In this document: positions 14,120 through 21,072 of the stretch, piece after piece
How the letters are laid out: each line of letters begins with the position of its first letter
Position numbering within the stretch: position 1 is the stretch's first letter
Program-made: the position numbers and the translations under genes
The notes under the pieces: generated by a model
The model's database searches: none
Seen by the model: the letters and a program-made list of their open reading frames with translations, nothing else
Told to the model about the DNA's origin: nothing
Source: Clostridiales bacterium
GTDB lineage: Bacteria > Bacillota > Clostridia > Oscillospirales > Acutalibacteraceae
Length of the DNA: 27,736 nucleotides
Assembly: GCA_019415925.1 (NCBI GenBank)
Contig: DXYG01000030.1
Location: 1-27,736, forward strand
Direction of reading: 5' to 3'

Positions 14120-15259
14120 TTATTCGTTAAACAAATCTTTCAGCTTGTCAAAGAAATTCTTTCTCTTGACGTAATTCTTTTCTGTGGTTGTGCCGTCAAG
14201 CTGTTTGATAAGCTCCTTCTGCTTTGCGTTGAGGTTTTTTGGAACTTCAATTGTCATTCTGACGTACTGGTCGCCTCTGCCTCTGCCGCCCAAGTGCGGT
14301 ATGCCCTTGCCCTTGAGCTTAAACACGTCGCCCGGCTGTGTGCCCTCGTGAATTGTGTATGTCACCTTGCCGTCAAGCGTCGGAACGATAATATCTGCGC
14401 CGAGAGCCGCCTGTGCAAAGGTAATCGGAGTGTCGCACCACACGTCGTCGCCCCTGCGCTCAAAGAGCTGATGAGGACGGACGTTTACATAAACGTGCAA
14501 ATCACCCGACGGTCCGTTGTTGTAGCCTGCGTTACCTCTGCCGCCTACATTCAAAATCTGCTGATCTTTGATACCTGCCGGAATTGTAACGTCAACCGAC
14601 TTGCTCTTGCGCTGTCTGCCCGAGCCGCCGCATTTACGGCAGGGATTGTCAATGATTTTGCCCTTGCCGTGACAGGCGTCGCAGGTGCGCTGAGTCTGAA
14701 CAACGCCGAACGGCGTTCTCTGATTTATCGTCACCTTGCCCGAGCCGCCGCAGGCTGAGCAGGTTTTGGGCGACGAGCCTGCCTGTGCGCCTGTGCCGTG
14801 ACAGTCGCCGCAGGCTGCAACGCAGTTGTAGCTTACGGTCTTCTTACAGCCCTTTGCCGCCTCTTCAAATGAAATGTAAACGGTAGCCTCAACGTCACTG
14901 CCGCGCATAGGAGCGTTTGCGTTGTTTGAACGTCTGCCGCCAAAGCCGCCGAAAAAGCTTGAGAATATGTCGTCTATGTCAATGCCCTGACCGAACGGAC
15001 TGCCGCCGCCTGCGCCTGCACCGAAGTTGGGGTCTACGCCTGCGTGACCGAACTGGTCGTATCGTGCACGTTTGTCCTTGTCGGAAAGCACCTCGTAAGC
15101 CTCGTTGACCTCCTTGAACTTTTCCTCACATTCCTTGTCACCCGGATGTAAGTCAGGGTGATATTTTTTGGCACTCTGTCTGTATGCCTTTTTTATTTCA
15201 TCGTCGCTTGCGCCCTTTGAAACGCCAAGCACCTCGTAATAGTCTCTTTTTTCAGCCAT
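14120..15259 (-). CDS. dnaJ: Chaperone DnaJ (Hsp40)
   Basis: A 379-residue co-chaperone that delivers unfolded proteins to DnaK and stimulates its ATPase. The J-domain (residues 1-70) has the HPD motif in KYHPDLHPGD. A Gly/Phe region follows (FGAGAGGGSPFGQG). The zinc-binding domain has all four CxxCxGxG modules: CGDCHGTG, CSACGGSG, CDACHGKG and CRKCGGSG. The C-terminal substrate-binding domains include GDLHVYVNVRPH and GRGRGDQYVRM. I start it at ATG 15257-15259 (MAEKRDYYEVLGV) with CAGGGAG upstream, not at the in-frame ATG ten codons earlier. A 366-bp repeat-rich gap separates it from dnaK. Confidence 0.98.
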   Translation of the reverse strand: MAEKRDYYEVLGVSKGASDDEIKKAYRQSAKKYHPDLHPGDKECEEKFKEVNEAYEVLSDKDKRARYDQFGHAGVDPNFGAGAGGGSPFGQGIDIDDIFSSFFGGFGGRRSNNANAPMRGSDVEATVYISFEEAAKGCKKTVSYNCVAACGDCHGTGAQAGSSPKTCSACGGSGKVTINQRTPFGVVQTQRTCDACHGKGKIIDNPCRKCGGSGRQRKSKSVDVTIPAGIKDQQILNVGGRGNAGYNNGPSGDLHVYVNVRPHQLFERRGDDVWCDTPITFAQAALGADIIVPTLDGKVTYTIHEGTQPGDVFKLKGKGIPHLGGRGRGDQYVRMTIEVPKNLNAKQKELIKQLDGTTTEKNYVKRKNFFDKLKDLFNE

Positions 15260-15284
15260 AAAATACACTCCCTGATAATTAATT

Positions 15285-15310
15285 AACAATTAACAATGTA
15301 CAATTAACAA
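15285..15310. repeat. Short AATTAACAA tandem repeats
   Basis: Several near-identical units of the form AATTAACAAT lie in a row just upstream of dnaJ, next to repeat cluster 4. No function is evident. Confidence 0.4.
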
Positions 15311-15315
15311 TTAAT

Positions 15316-15468
15316 GTAGGGAATGGTCTTGACCGTTCCGTTTACCTATAGGTTAGCTGTAGTCCAGCGGAACAGTCAAGACTGTTCCCTACACTGTTGT
15401 GCATTACTATAATGATTATAAAATTTAAAATTCATCTTTACTTCGGACACGGCACGCCGTGTCCCTAC
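15316..15468. repeat. Repeat cluster 4: GTAG hairpins between dnaK and dnaJ
   Basis: An inverted doublet, 15316-15339 (+, GGAATGGTC-type stem) and 15369-15392 (-, GGAACAGTC stem), forms a larger foldback. A GGACACGGC-type hairpin follows at 15445-15468 (-). The two doublet stems differ in sequence but each stays paired. Confidence 0.9.
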
Positions 15469-15479
15469 GGATGCTTAGG

Positions 15480-15572
15480 AAACGTTACCTATTTATCAAT
15501 CTATAATTCGGGCGACCGTTTTTACCTTAATATCCGACTTTTCCACTCGATTTACGAGTCGAGGTACTCGAC
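15480..15572 (+). repeat. Dispersed 70-bp repeat, copy 2, with GTCGAG hairpin
   Basis: Bases 15480-15549 match copy 1 at most positions (same ends, about ten substitutions by eye). The hairpin GTCGAG-GTA-CTCGAC follows at 15558-15572, in the same relative place as in copy 1. Confidence 0.9.
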
Positions 15573-15602
15573 AAAGGAGCTGCTATAATTAACAGCTCCT
15601 TT
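15573..15602. terminator. Hairpin after dnaK (weak terminator)
   Basis: A ten-pair stem AAAGGAGCTG/CAGCTCCTTT with a ten-base loop lies 24 bases beyond the dnaK stop. The T run is only three long on either strand, so termination is probably partial; it could also stabilise the hrcA-grpE-dnaK mRNA 3' end. Confidence 0.5.
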
Positions 15603-15625
15603 GATTACGCTATATTATACAATAA

Positions 15626-17473
15626 TTAATTGTTATCGTCAACATCCTTGAAATCAGCGTCATAAACATTCGGGTCGCCGCTGTTGTTCGGCTGTGCATT
15701 TCCCATATCGGGAGCACCCGGCTGAGGATTGCCCTGAGGAGCTGCCTGCTGATAGAGCTTTGCGGATACATCATAGAGAGCCTTCTGCAAGTCGTCCTTT
15801 GCAGCCTTCATCATATCTGCGTCGTCCTTTGAAATTGCGTCCTTAAGAGCAGAAATCTTTGTGTTGAGGGTGTTCTTGTCGTCGCCGGCAAGCTTGTCGC
15901 CGCTCTCGTTTACAAGCTTTTCAGCCTGATAAACCATATTCTCGGCTTCGTTCTTTGCGTCTACTGCTTCACGGCGCTTCTTGTCATCAGCGGCATACTG
16001 CTCAGCTTCCTTGACAGCCTTGTCAATGTCCTCCTTGCTCATATTTGTTGAAGAAGAAATTGTAATCTTCTGCTCCTTGCCCGTGCCGAGGTCCTTTGCG
16101 GAAACGTTTACGATACCGTTTGCGTCAATATCGAATGTAACCTCAATCTGCGGAACACCGCGCATTGCAGGAGCAATTCCTGTAAGAGCAAACAGACCGA
16201 GCTGTTTGTTGTCACGAGCAAACTCACGCTCACCCTGAAGAACGTTGATTTCAACCTGAGTCTGATTGTCAGCGGCTGTTGAGAAAATCTGGCTCTTCTT
16301 TGTAGGAATTGTTGTGTTTCTGTCGATAATCTTTGTCATTACGCCGCCCATTGTTTCAACGCCGAGTGAAAGGGGAGTAACGTCGAGAAGGAGAAGTCCG
16401 TCAACCTCGCCGCCGAGTACGCCTGCCTGAATAGCCGCACCGATTGCAACACATTCGTCGGGGTTGATGCCCTTGAACGGCTCTTTGCCGATAAGCTTTT
16501 TAACTGCTTCCTGAACTGCGGGAATTCTTGAAGAACCGCCTACCATAAGAACCTTGTCAATCTGACCAATCTGAAGTCCCGAGTCGGAGAGAGCCGAACG
16601 AACGGGTCCCATTGTAGCCTCTACGAGGTCGGAAGTAAGCTCGTCAAACTTTGCTCTTGTGAGCGTCAGGTCAAGGTGCTTAGGACCTGTCTGGTCTGCT
16701 GTGATGAAGGGAAGATTGATTGATGAGGTTGTAACGCCCGAAAGCTCGATTTTAGCCTTTTCTGCTGCTTCCTTTAATCTCTGCATAGCCATTTTATCGG
16801 ATGAAAGGTCAATGCCTGTTTCTGTCTTGAATGAAGATACCATCCAGTCAATGATTCTCTTGTCGAAGTCGTCGCCGCCGAGACGGTTGTTACCTGCTGT
16901 TGCAAGAACTTCCTGAACACCGTCGCCCATTTCAATGATTGAAACGTCGAATGTACCGCCGCCGAGGTCGTATACCATAACCTTCTGGTCGTTTTCCTTG
17001 TCTACGCCGTATGAAAGAGCTGCGGCTGTAGGCTCGTTGATGATTCTCTTTACGTCAAGACCTGCGATTTTGCCTGCATCCTTTGTAGCCTGACGCTGTG
17101 CGTCTGTAAAGTATGCAGGAACTGTGATAACAGCCTGCGAAACTGTTTCGCCGAGGTAAGCCTCTGCGTCAGCCTTGAGCTTTTGAAGAATCATAGCCGA
17201 GATTTCCTGTGGTGTGTAGTTTTTGCCGTCAATTGTTACCTTATGGGAAGTACCCATTTCTCTTTTGATAGAAGCTACTGTTCTTTCGGGGTTTGTGATT
17301 GCCTGACGCTTAGCAACCTGACCTACCATTCTTTCGCCGTCCTTTGAAAATGCAACTACGGACGGAGTTGTTCTTGCACCCTCTGCGTTTGCGATTACAA
17401 CGGGTTCGCCGCCTTCGATTACTGCTACGCAGGAGTTTGTTGTACCTAAATCTATACCTATTGTCTTTGCCAT
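15626..17473 (-). CDS. dnaK: Chaperone DnaK (Hsp70)
   Basis: A 615-residue ATP-driven chaperone. The nucleotide-binding domain has the phosphate loop GIDLGTTNSCVAV at the start, VITVPAYFTDAQRQATKDAG, the VMVYDLGGGTFDVSI phosphate-2 motif and MVGGSSRIPAVQ. The interdomain linker LLLLDVTPLSLG leads into the peptide-binding domain and helical lid. The last 30 residues are Gln/Pro/Asn-rich and end in an acidic YDADFKDVDDNN. Length is normal for the Gram-positive form. I start at ATG 17471-17473 (MAKTIGIDLG) with GGAGGAATTCATT upstream. It follows grpE by 77 bp. Confidence 0.99.
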   Translation of the reverse strand: MAKTIGIDLGTTNSCVAVIEGGEPVVIANAEGARTTPSVVAFSKDGERMVGQVAKRQAITNPERTVASIKREMGTSHKVTIDGKNYTPQEISAMILQKLKADAEAYLGETVSQAVITVPAYFTDAQRQATKDAGKIAGLDVKRIINEPTAAALSYGVDKENDQKVMVYDLGGGTFDVSIIEMGDGVQEVLATAGNNRLGGDDFDKRIIDWMVSSFKTETGIDLSSDKMAMQRLKEAAEKAKIELSGVTTSSINLPFITADQTGPKHLDLTLTRAKFDELTSDLVEATMGPVRSALSDSGLQIGQIDKVLMVGGSSRIPAVQEAVKKLIGKEPFKGINPDECVAIGAAIQAGVLGGEVDGLLLLDVTPLSLGVETMGGVMTKIIDRNTTIPTKKSQIFSTAADNQTQVEINVLQGEREFARDNKQLGLFALTGIAPAMRGVPQIEVTFDIDANGIVNVSAKDLGTGKEQKITISSSTNMSKEDIDKAVKEAEQYAADDKKRREAVDAKNEAENMVYQAEKLVNESGDKLAGDDKNTLNTKISALKDAISKDDADMMKAAKDDLQKALYDVSAKLYQQAAPQGNPQPGAPDMGNAQPNNSGDPNVYDADFKDVDDNN

Positions 17474-17550
17474 AATGAATTCCTCCAATAAAATTATGAT
17501 TTGTATTTTGATTTGAATTTGTTGTTTATTTAAAAATTAATAATTCCGAA

Positions 17551-18132
17551 TTAACAGTTAGCTACCTGTACCATTGCGTGGCGGATTATTTTGTCGCCGA
17601 TTTTGTAGCCTGTCTGGAACACCTGAGCGATTGTGTTTTCGCCAAGCTCCTCATTTTCTACCTTTGAGATTGCGTTGTGAATATTAGGGTCAAATTCATC
17701 GCCGATTTTTCCGAACGACTCAATCTTGAGCTTTTCAAAGGACTTGTCAAGCTGATTTGAAATAAGCTCAATTCCCTTGACAATTTCGGGGTCGGCGTTT
17801 GCAAGATTGTCAAGCGCCATTCTCACGCTGTCGGCAACGGGAAGAAGCTCGGTTACTGCCTTTGCAGTTGCGTCATCGTAAATCGAAAGCTTTTCGTTTG
17901 CGGTGCGCTTGCGGTAGTTGTCGTACTCTGCGGCAAGGCGCATATATTTGTCCTTCTGCGCCGCAAGCTCTTCTTCAAGCTTTTTAACCTTTTCGTCGTC
18001 TTTTTTACTCTTTTTTCCTTTGGTTTCCTCAGCCTTTTCGTCCTTAGTCGGCTTTTCAGCTTCGGCTGTGTTTTCCTTATCGGTTTTGGTTTCCTTTACT
18101 TCTTCGGCATTTTCGCACTTTTTCTTTGGCAT
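17551..18132 (-). CDS. grpE: Nucleotide exchange factor GrpE
   Basis: A 193-residue partner that releases ADP from DnaK. The first ~55 residues are a Lys/Glu-rich disordered stretch. A long coiled coil follows (KLEEELAAQKDKYMRLAAEYDNYRKRT, key residues Y-D-N-Y-R-K-R), then the family motif ending: FDPNIHNAI, and a final VFQTGYKIGDKIIRHAMVQVA. AAGGAGGATAAAA precedes the ATG. It lies 20 bp after hrcA. Confidence 0.97.
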   Translation of the reverse strand: MPKKKCENAEEVKETKTDKENTAEAEKPTKDEKAEETKGKKSKKDDEKVKKLEEELAAQKDKYMRLAAEYDNYRKRTANEKLSIYDDATAKAVTELLPVADSVRMALDNLANADPEIVKGIELISNQLDKSFEKLKIESFGKIGDEFDPNIHNAISKVENEELGENTIAQVFQTGYKIGDKIIRHAMVQVANC

Positions 18133-18152
18133 TTTTATCCTCCTTTAAAGGA

Positions 18153-19187
18153 CTATTGATGTATGTCTGTAAGCTCGCCTATCAGTGTTCCGACGGTGTC
18201 GGCAACGCTTTCGAGAATTGAAATTACTCTGCCGTAATCCATTCTCATAGGTCCTACAACCGCAAGCACACCCGACGGCTTGCCGTCAACTGTGTATCGG
18301 GTTGAAACGACCGAGCTTTGGGCAAGCTCTGTTCTGCTGTTTTCACGTCCGATTGAAACCGAGGTGTCAATCGGGAGGTTTTCAAGCATTGAGGCAAGGT
18401 CGTGTTCGTTGTTCAGAAACTCAATTATGCCTCTTGCAGTCAGAAAATCAATATCGGGTGTGAACATCAGCCTTGTGTAGCCGCTGTGGCAGACGCTGAT
18501 TTCACGTGCGGATTTTGCACCGTCCATAATCGCCATAAGCACTCCCGGCATAAACAGCGAAAGCTCGCCGAAGCGTGCCGCCGCAGTCTGAATGAACGGC
18601 TGATTAATTGACGAAAGCTTAACGCCCGAAAAGGTTTTGTTGAGCGCCTTGTCAAAGACCTCAAGAATTTCGGGGGTGATGAGAAACTCGCACCTGAAAA
18701 GCTTTGTTTTGATAATTCCGTTTGAGGCAATCACAACAGCCATTGCCGTGTGAGAACCCGTCTGGACAAAGCTGATTTTGTGAACTCTGCTTTCCTCGCC
18801 GTCGGGTGTTGTTGCAACTGACGCAAGGTCGGTAAGGCTTGAAATAAGATTTGACGCACCCCGAAGAATACTTTCGGGAGAATCGGCACTGCGGTAAAGC
18901 GTTGTTTCAATGTACTCCCTGCCGCTTTGCGCCAAGGGAAATACTTGCATTGCGTTGTCAACGTAGTAACGATACGCCTGCGCAGTAGGCACACGCCCTG
19001 CCGAGGTGTGCGGCTGAACTAAAAAGCCCTTGTTTGTAAGGTCAGCCATTTCATTTCGCACCGTAGCCGAGGAAACATCCATCTCCGTTTCATTTAACAG
19101 CGCCTTTGAACCGACAGGCTCGCCTGTTCGGATAAAGCTTTCGACAATTGCCGAAAGGATTTTCTGTTTTCTTGCAGCCAGCTCCAT
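18153..19187 (-). CDS. hrcA: Heat-inducible repressor HrcA
   Basis: A 344-residue repressor that binds CIRCE and is kept active by GroE in this family. The N-terminal winged HTH is clear (RKQKILSAIVESFIRTGEPV, then SSATVRNEMADLTNKGFLVQ and HTSAGRVPTAQAYRYYVD). A GAF-like middle and the C-terminal PTRYTVDGKPSG-type / VVGPMRMDYGRVISILE block follow. I start it at ATG 19185-19187 (MELAARKQ) behind GAGGTGAAC. The open frame extends upstream, but that would begin inside the CIRCE operator. It is the first gene of the operon and so represses itself, grpE, dnaK and dnaJ. Confidence 0.97.
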   Translation of the reverse strand: MELAARKQKILSAIVESFIRTGEPVGSKALLNETEMDVSSATVRNEMADLTNKGFLVQPHTSAGRVPTAQAYRYYVDNAMQVFPLAQSGREYIETTLYRSADSPESILRGASNLISSLTDLASVATTPDGEESRVHKISFVQTGSHTAMAVVIASNGIIKTKLFRCEFLITPEILEVFDKALNKTFSGVKLSSINQPFIQTAAARFGELSLFMPGVLMAIMDGAKSAREISVCHSGYTRLMFTPDIDFLTARGIIEFLNNEHDLASMLENLPIDTSVSIGRENSRTELAQSSVVSTRYTVDGKPSGVLAVVGPMRMDYGRVISILESVADTVGTLIGELTDIHQ

Positions 19188-19225
19188 ACCGTTCACCTCA
19201 CAATCCGAAGTCGGTTTTTGCTGTT

Positions 19226-19252
19226 TTAGCACTCTCGGTGTCCGAGTGCTAA
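19226..19252. promoter_or_regulatory. CIRCE operator
   Basis: TTAGCACTC-N9-GAGTGCTAA, a perfect match to the HrcA-binding consensus. It lies between the -10 box and the hrcA start. Confidence 0.99.
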
Positions 19253-19265
19253 CTGCTTTATCCTT

Positions 19266-19294
19266 AATATAATACCAAAGTCAGTAAAAGTCAA
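19266..19294 (-). promoter_or_regulatory. Promoter of the hrcA operon
   Basis: On the - strand TTGACT (19294-19289), 17 bases, TATATT (19271-19266). CIRCE covers the expected start site region. No CtsR-type operator is evident. Confidence 0.85.
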
Positions 19295-19352
19295 GAGTTT
19301 TTTAAAAATTTTTCTGCAAATGTAAAAGTTTCACACTGCTTTCACATTAGAT

Positions 19353-19382
19353 TTGACAATCCTTTGCTTTACAGGGTATAAT
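19353..19382 (+). promoter_or_regulatory. Orphan rightward promoter upstream of TA locus A
   Basis: TTGACA (19353-19358), 18 bases, TATAAT (19377-19382). No gene follows on that strand; a transcript would run into antisense RNA A and end at the same terminator. Confidence 0.5.
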
Positions 19383-19440
19383 ATATATAGAAAGTAAGAT
19401 TATATTCGTATTGTAATAAAAATTTATTTTCTGCATATAC

Positions 19441-19469
19441 TTGAAATAGCCTGCGGCGTATGATATAAT
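19441..19469 (+). promoter_or_regulatory. Antisense promoter, TA locus A
   Basis: TTGAAA (19441-19446), 17 bases, TATAAT (19464-19469). Nearly identical to the locus B antisense promoter, including most of the spacer. Confidence 0.85.
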
Positions 19470-19475
19470 ATGCTC

Positions 19476-19555
19476 AGGCAAAAGAGAAAAATTTTTCAAT
19501 CGGCAACAAAGCGAAACCCCCGACGTCCGCTAACGTCGGGGGTTTCTGTTCCGTT
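19476..19555 (+). ncRNA. Antisense RNA A (candidate antitoxin)
   Basis: About 75 nt, from the consensus promoter to the bidirectional terminator at 19513-19546. Its segment 19480-19504 repeats the + strand of the toxin A start region (19658-19683): both begin AAAAGAGAAAAAT and end TTCAATCGGC. It can therefore pair with the toxin mRNA at two places, the 3' end by overlap and the start codon through the repeat. The Fst RNA II antitoxin works in this way. Confidence 0.75.
19513..19546. terminator. Bidirectional terminator, TA locus A
   Basis: A perfect 14-pair stem (GAAACCCCC... with ...GGGGGTTTC) is followed by T-rich sequence on both strands. It ends both the antisense RNA and the toxin mRNA. 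Confidence 0.9.
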
Positions 19556-19594
19556 TTGGCGAGGCGGCTTAAACCTCAGGCCGGTTGCCAAGCG

Positions 19595-19678
19595 TTACTT
19601 TCTGTCCAGCCATTTGCAAAAATAGTAGGCAACTACTTTTGCCATAACAGAAGTAATAAAAGAGAAAAATAAATTCAA
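19595..19678 (-). CDS. Small hydrophobic peptide, candidate type I toxin (locus A)
   Basis: A 27-residue peptide with one membrane-spanning helix (about residues 2-20) and the ending YYFCKWLDRK. It shares C-K-W-L-D and the A-Y-Y core with the peptide encoded at 19946. The start is TTG at 19676-19678 behind GGGGGTGAG. The leader CACCCC can pair with that ribosome binding site. The mRNA 5' end GTTGCCA (19718-19712) can pair with TGGCAAC in the 3' region (19589-19583). Both features recur in locus B with different bases but kept pairing. No host function is indicated, and the context is that of Fst/Ldr/TxpA-like toxins. Membrane damage on overproduction is what that class does; it is inferred here. 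Confidence 0.82.
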   Translation of the reverse strand: MNLFFSFITSVMAKVVAYYFCKWLDRK

Positions 19679-19724
19679 TCGGCTCACCCCCTTTTTGTGC
19701 CTGTATAGGGGTGGCAACGTTAAA

Positions 19725-19753
19725 ATTATATCATAAATTACAATCAGTTTCAA
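19725..19753 (-). promoter_or_regulatory. Toxin promoter, TA locus A
   Basis: On the - strand TTGAAA (19753-19748), 17 bases, TATAAT (19730-19725). Predicted start is near 19718, the first base of GTTGCCA. Confidence 0.85.
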
Positions 19754-19797
19754 TTATACAGAAATCATTGTAATAAAAATTAATTTTTCGCATATAC

Positions 19798-19826
19798 TTG
19801 AAATAGCCTTCGGCGTATGATATAAT
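19798..19826 (+). promoter_or_regulatory. Antisense promoter, TA locus B
   Basis: TTGAAA (19798-19803), 17 bases, TATAAT (19821-19826). Confidence 0.85.
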
Positions 19827-19832
19827 ATGCTC

Positions 19833-19910
19833 AGGCAAATGATACGAACAGTCCGTAGGGCAAACAAAAACCCTCACCAGTGCAAGTGGTGAGGGTTTTC
19901 TATTCCGTTT
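19833..19910 (+). ncRNA. Antisense RNA B (candidate antitoxin)
   Basis: About 75 nt from the promoter to the terminator at 19867-19899. The segment AATGATACGAACA (19838-19850), continuing to CAAAC, repeats the + strand of the toxin B start region (20013-20025, continuing to 20041). It does not resemble the corresponding segment of antisense RNA A, so each antitoxin matches only its own toxin. Confidence 0.75.
19867..19899. terminator. Bidirectional terminator, TA locus B
   Basis: A perfect 13-pair stem AAAACCCTCACCA/TGGTGAGGGTTTT with a seven-base loop and T runs on both strands. It occupies the same place as in locus A with an unrelated stem sequence. Confidence 0.9.
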
Positions 19911-19945
19911 GTGCAAGGTGGCTTAAGCCTCAGGCAGGTTGCCGT

Positions 19946-20032
19946 TTACTTCTTTCCGTCCAGCCATTTGCAAACATAGTAGGCAATTATGCTTGCCGCA
20001 ACGGAAATGATTAATGATACGAACAAATCCAT
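19946..20032 (-). CDS. Small hydrophobic peptide, candidate type I toxin (locus B)
   Basis: A 28-residue peptide: MDLFVSLIISVAAS and a continuing hydrophobic helix, ending YYVCKWLDGKK. It is a paralogue of the peptide at 19595. ATG 20030-20032 has GGAGGGGAGG eight bases upstream. The leader CTCCC can fold onto that site as in locus A, with compensating base changes (CACCCC/GGGGTG there, CTCCC/GGGAG here). GTTGCC at the mRNA 5' end (20073-20068) can pair with GGCAAC near the 3' end (19943-19938). A larger overlapping frame (19923-20108) is not the gene. Confidence 0.85.
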   Translation of the reverse strand: MDLFVSLIISVAASIIAYYVCKWLDGKK

Positions 20033-20079
20033 AAAGCAAACCTCCCCTCCGTGCCTGTATAGGGAGTGGCAACATAAAA

Positions 20080-20108
20080 ATTATATCATAACCGAAATTA
20101 ATATACAA
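20080..20108 (-). promoter_or_regulatory. Toxin promoter, TA locus B
   Basis: On the - strand TTGTAT (20108-20103), 17 bases, TATAAT (20085-20080). Predicted start is near 20073, again the first base of GTTGCC. Confidence 0.8.
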
Positions 20109-20120
20109 TTAAATTTACTG

Positions 20121-20148
20121 TTCAACTTTATCGGTTTTGTGCTATAAT
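20121..20148 (+). promoter_or_regulatory. Promoter of the small membrane protein gene
   Basis: TTCAAC (20121-20126), 16 bases, TATAAT (20143-20148). The -35 is weak. Confidence 0.45.
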
Positions 20149-20176
20149 ATTGGTATCCTGACTCGGAGGTATCCTT

Positions 20177-20449
20177 ATGACCGATTTTATGCAGAACGTA
20201 TACGTTATATTATGGGGCGTGCTTGCGCTGCTGACCTTTGCAGTCGGAATCAAGCAAAAAGCTCCTTATGCTTTTATAATTTCAGCCTGTTTCGTGTTTA
20301 TGACCGTCTGGTATGCGCTTGACGCCTACAGCGGAATTGTTATGTTTACCGGCACTTTTGGAATTGTTTACAAGGTCGTACTCGGCATTTTTCTTGTTTT
20401 AATTGTCGGGGCATATATCCTCTCAAAGCGCAGAGGAAGCGGAAAATAA
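20177..20449 (+). CDS. Small three-TM membrane protein, unknown
   Basis: A 90-residue protein with three hydrophobic stretches at about residues 6-25, 29-51 and 60-82, and a basic end (SKRRGSGK). I do not recognise a family. GGAGG lies seven bases before the ATG. It stands between TA locus B and rpsT with its own candidate promoter and terminator. Nothing links it functionally to either neighbour. Confidence 0.75.
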   Translation: MTDFMQNVYVILWGVLALLTFAVGIKQKAPYAFIISACFVFMTVWYALDAYSGIVMFTGTFGIVYKVVLGIFLVLIVGAYILSKRRGSGK

Positions 20450-20539
20450 AATTTTTCTGATATTTTTAAATCGTTATATTGAATTAAAATTAATCGCATA
20501 TACTACATATTGTTATCAAAATATTTTTTGCGTAAAATA

Positions 20540-20562
20540 TGCGAAAATTCGCAGTTTTTTTC
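20540..20562 (+). terminator. Short hairpin terminator
   Basis: TGCGAA-AA-TTCGCA followed by seven T's. The stem is short; it could end the 90-residue membrane protein transcript. Confidence 0.45.
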
Positions 20563-20571
20563 GAAAAACAC

Positions 20572-20600
20572 TTGCGTTTTAAATGCTTTTGTGGTATTAT
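20572..20600 (+). promoter_or_regulatory. rpsT promoter
   Basis: TTGCGT (20572-20577), 17 bases, TATTAT (20595-20600). Confidence 0.55.
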
Positions 20601-20637
20601 AATACCCATATGACCGATATTTTAAGGAGGTGGGACA

Positions 20638-20898
20638 ATGCCAAACATTAAATCTGCAAAAAAGCGTGTAAAGGTTATCGCTACTAAAACAGCTCGCAAC
20701 AAGGCTACAAAATCAGCTTTGAGAACAGCAATCAAAAAGGCTTACATCGCTGTTGACACTAACGCTGACAACAAAACAGAGGCAGTTCGTCTTGCTATCA
20801 AGAAAATTGACCAGGCAACAGCTAAGGGTATTCTTCACAAGAATACAGCAGCAAGAAGCAAGTCTTCTCTTGCTAAAAGACTCAACGCTTCAGCGTAA
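20638..20898 (+). CDS. rpsT: 30S ribosomal protein S20
   Basis: An 86-residue, very basic, helical protein that binds 16S rRNA early in 30S assembly. The opening MPNIKSAKKRVKV and the helices TARNKATKSALRTAIKKAY and AIKKIDQATAKGILHKNTAARSKS (key residues G-I-L-H-K-N-x-A-A-R) are diagnostic. AAGGAGGTGGGACA precedes the ATG. It is monocistronic. Confidence 0.98.
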   Translation: MPNIKSAKKRVKVIATKTARNKATKSALRTAIKKAYIAVDTNADNKTEAVRLAIKKIDQATAKGILHKNTAARSKSSLAKRLNASA

Positions 20899-20927
20899 GT
20901 TTAACAGACTAATAACACAACGCACTT

Positions 20928-20954
20928 AAAGCAGAGATTTTCTCTGCTTTTTTT
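20928..20954 (+). terminator. rpsT terminator
   Basis: AAAGCAGAGA-TTT-TCTCTGCTTT followed by T's to 20954. Confidence 0.92.
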
Positions 20955-21072
20955 GTTTTTCTGTTGACTTTTTTATAAAAAGTGATTAGAATATAATTAC
21001 ATAATCAGCAGATAATACTAAACTATGGCGTTTTAAATATACTCTTGCGCCCAATAAATTGGAGGATTCAGT

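Larger units (their letters stand above)
19411..20108. repeat. Tandem duplication of a type I TA module (357-bp period)
   Basis: The unit beginning TTGTAATAAAAAT at 19411 starts again at 19768. Promoter boxes and toxin ends keep the same spacing: the antisense -35 is at 19441 and 19798. Both units hold the antisense promoter, terminator, toxin gene and toxin promoter in the same order. They have diverged widely in sequence except at the promoters, the toxin C-terminal half, and the pairing segments. Confidence 0.9.

Noticed and set aside
13959..14174. A 71-codon + strand frame across the dnaJ-prmA gap, and a similar 63-codon one at 15397-15588
   Set aside because: Both are translations of the same 70-bp repeat and neighbouring hairpins; their resemblance to each other comes from the repeat.
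18153..19232. A longer hrcA frame starting at 19232
   Set aside because: The extra start lies inside the CIRCE operator, has no ribosome binding site and would add 15 residues absent from HrcA. ATG 19185-19187 has GAGGTGAAC in place.
19923..20108. A 61-codon leftward frame in TA locus B
   Set aside because: It starts upstream of the toxin promoter's -10 region and lies in a different frame from the paralogous peptide, whose start, ribosome binding site and C-terminus are conserved in locus A.
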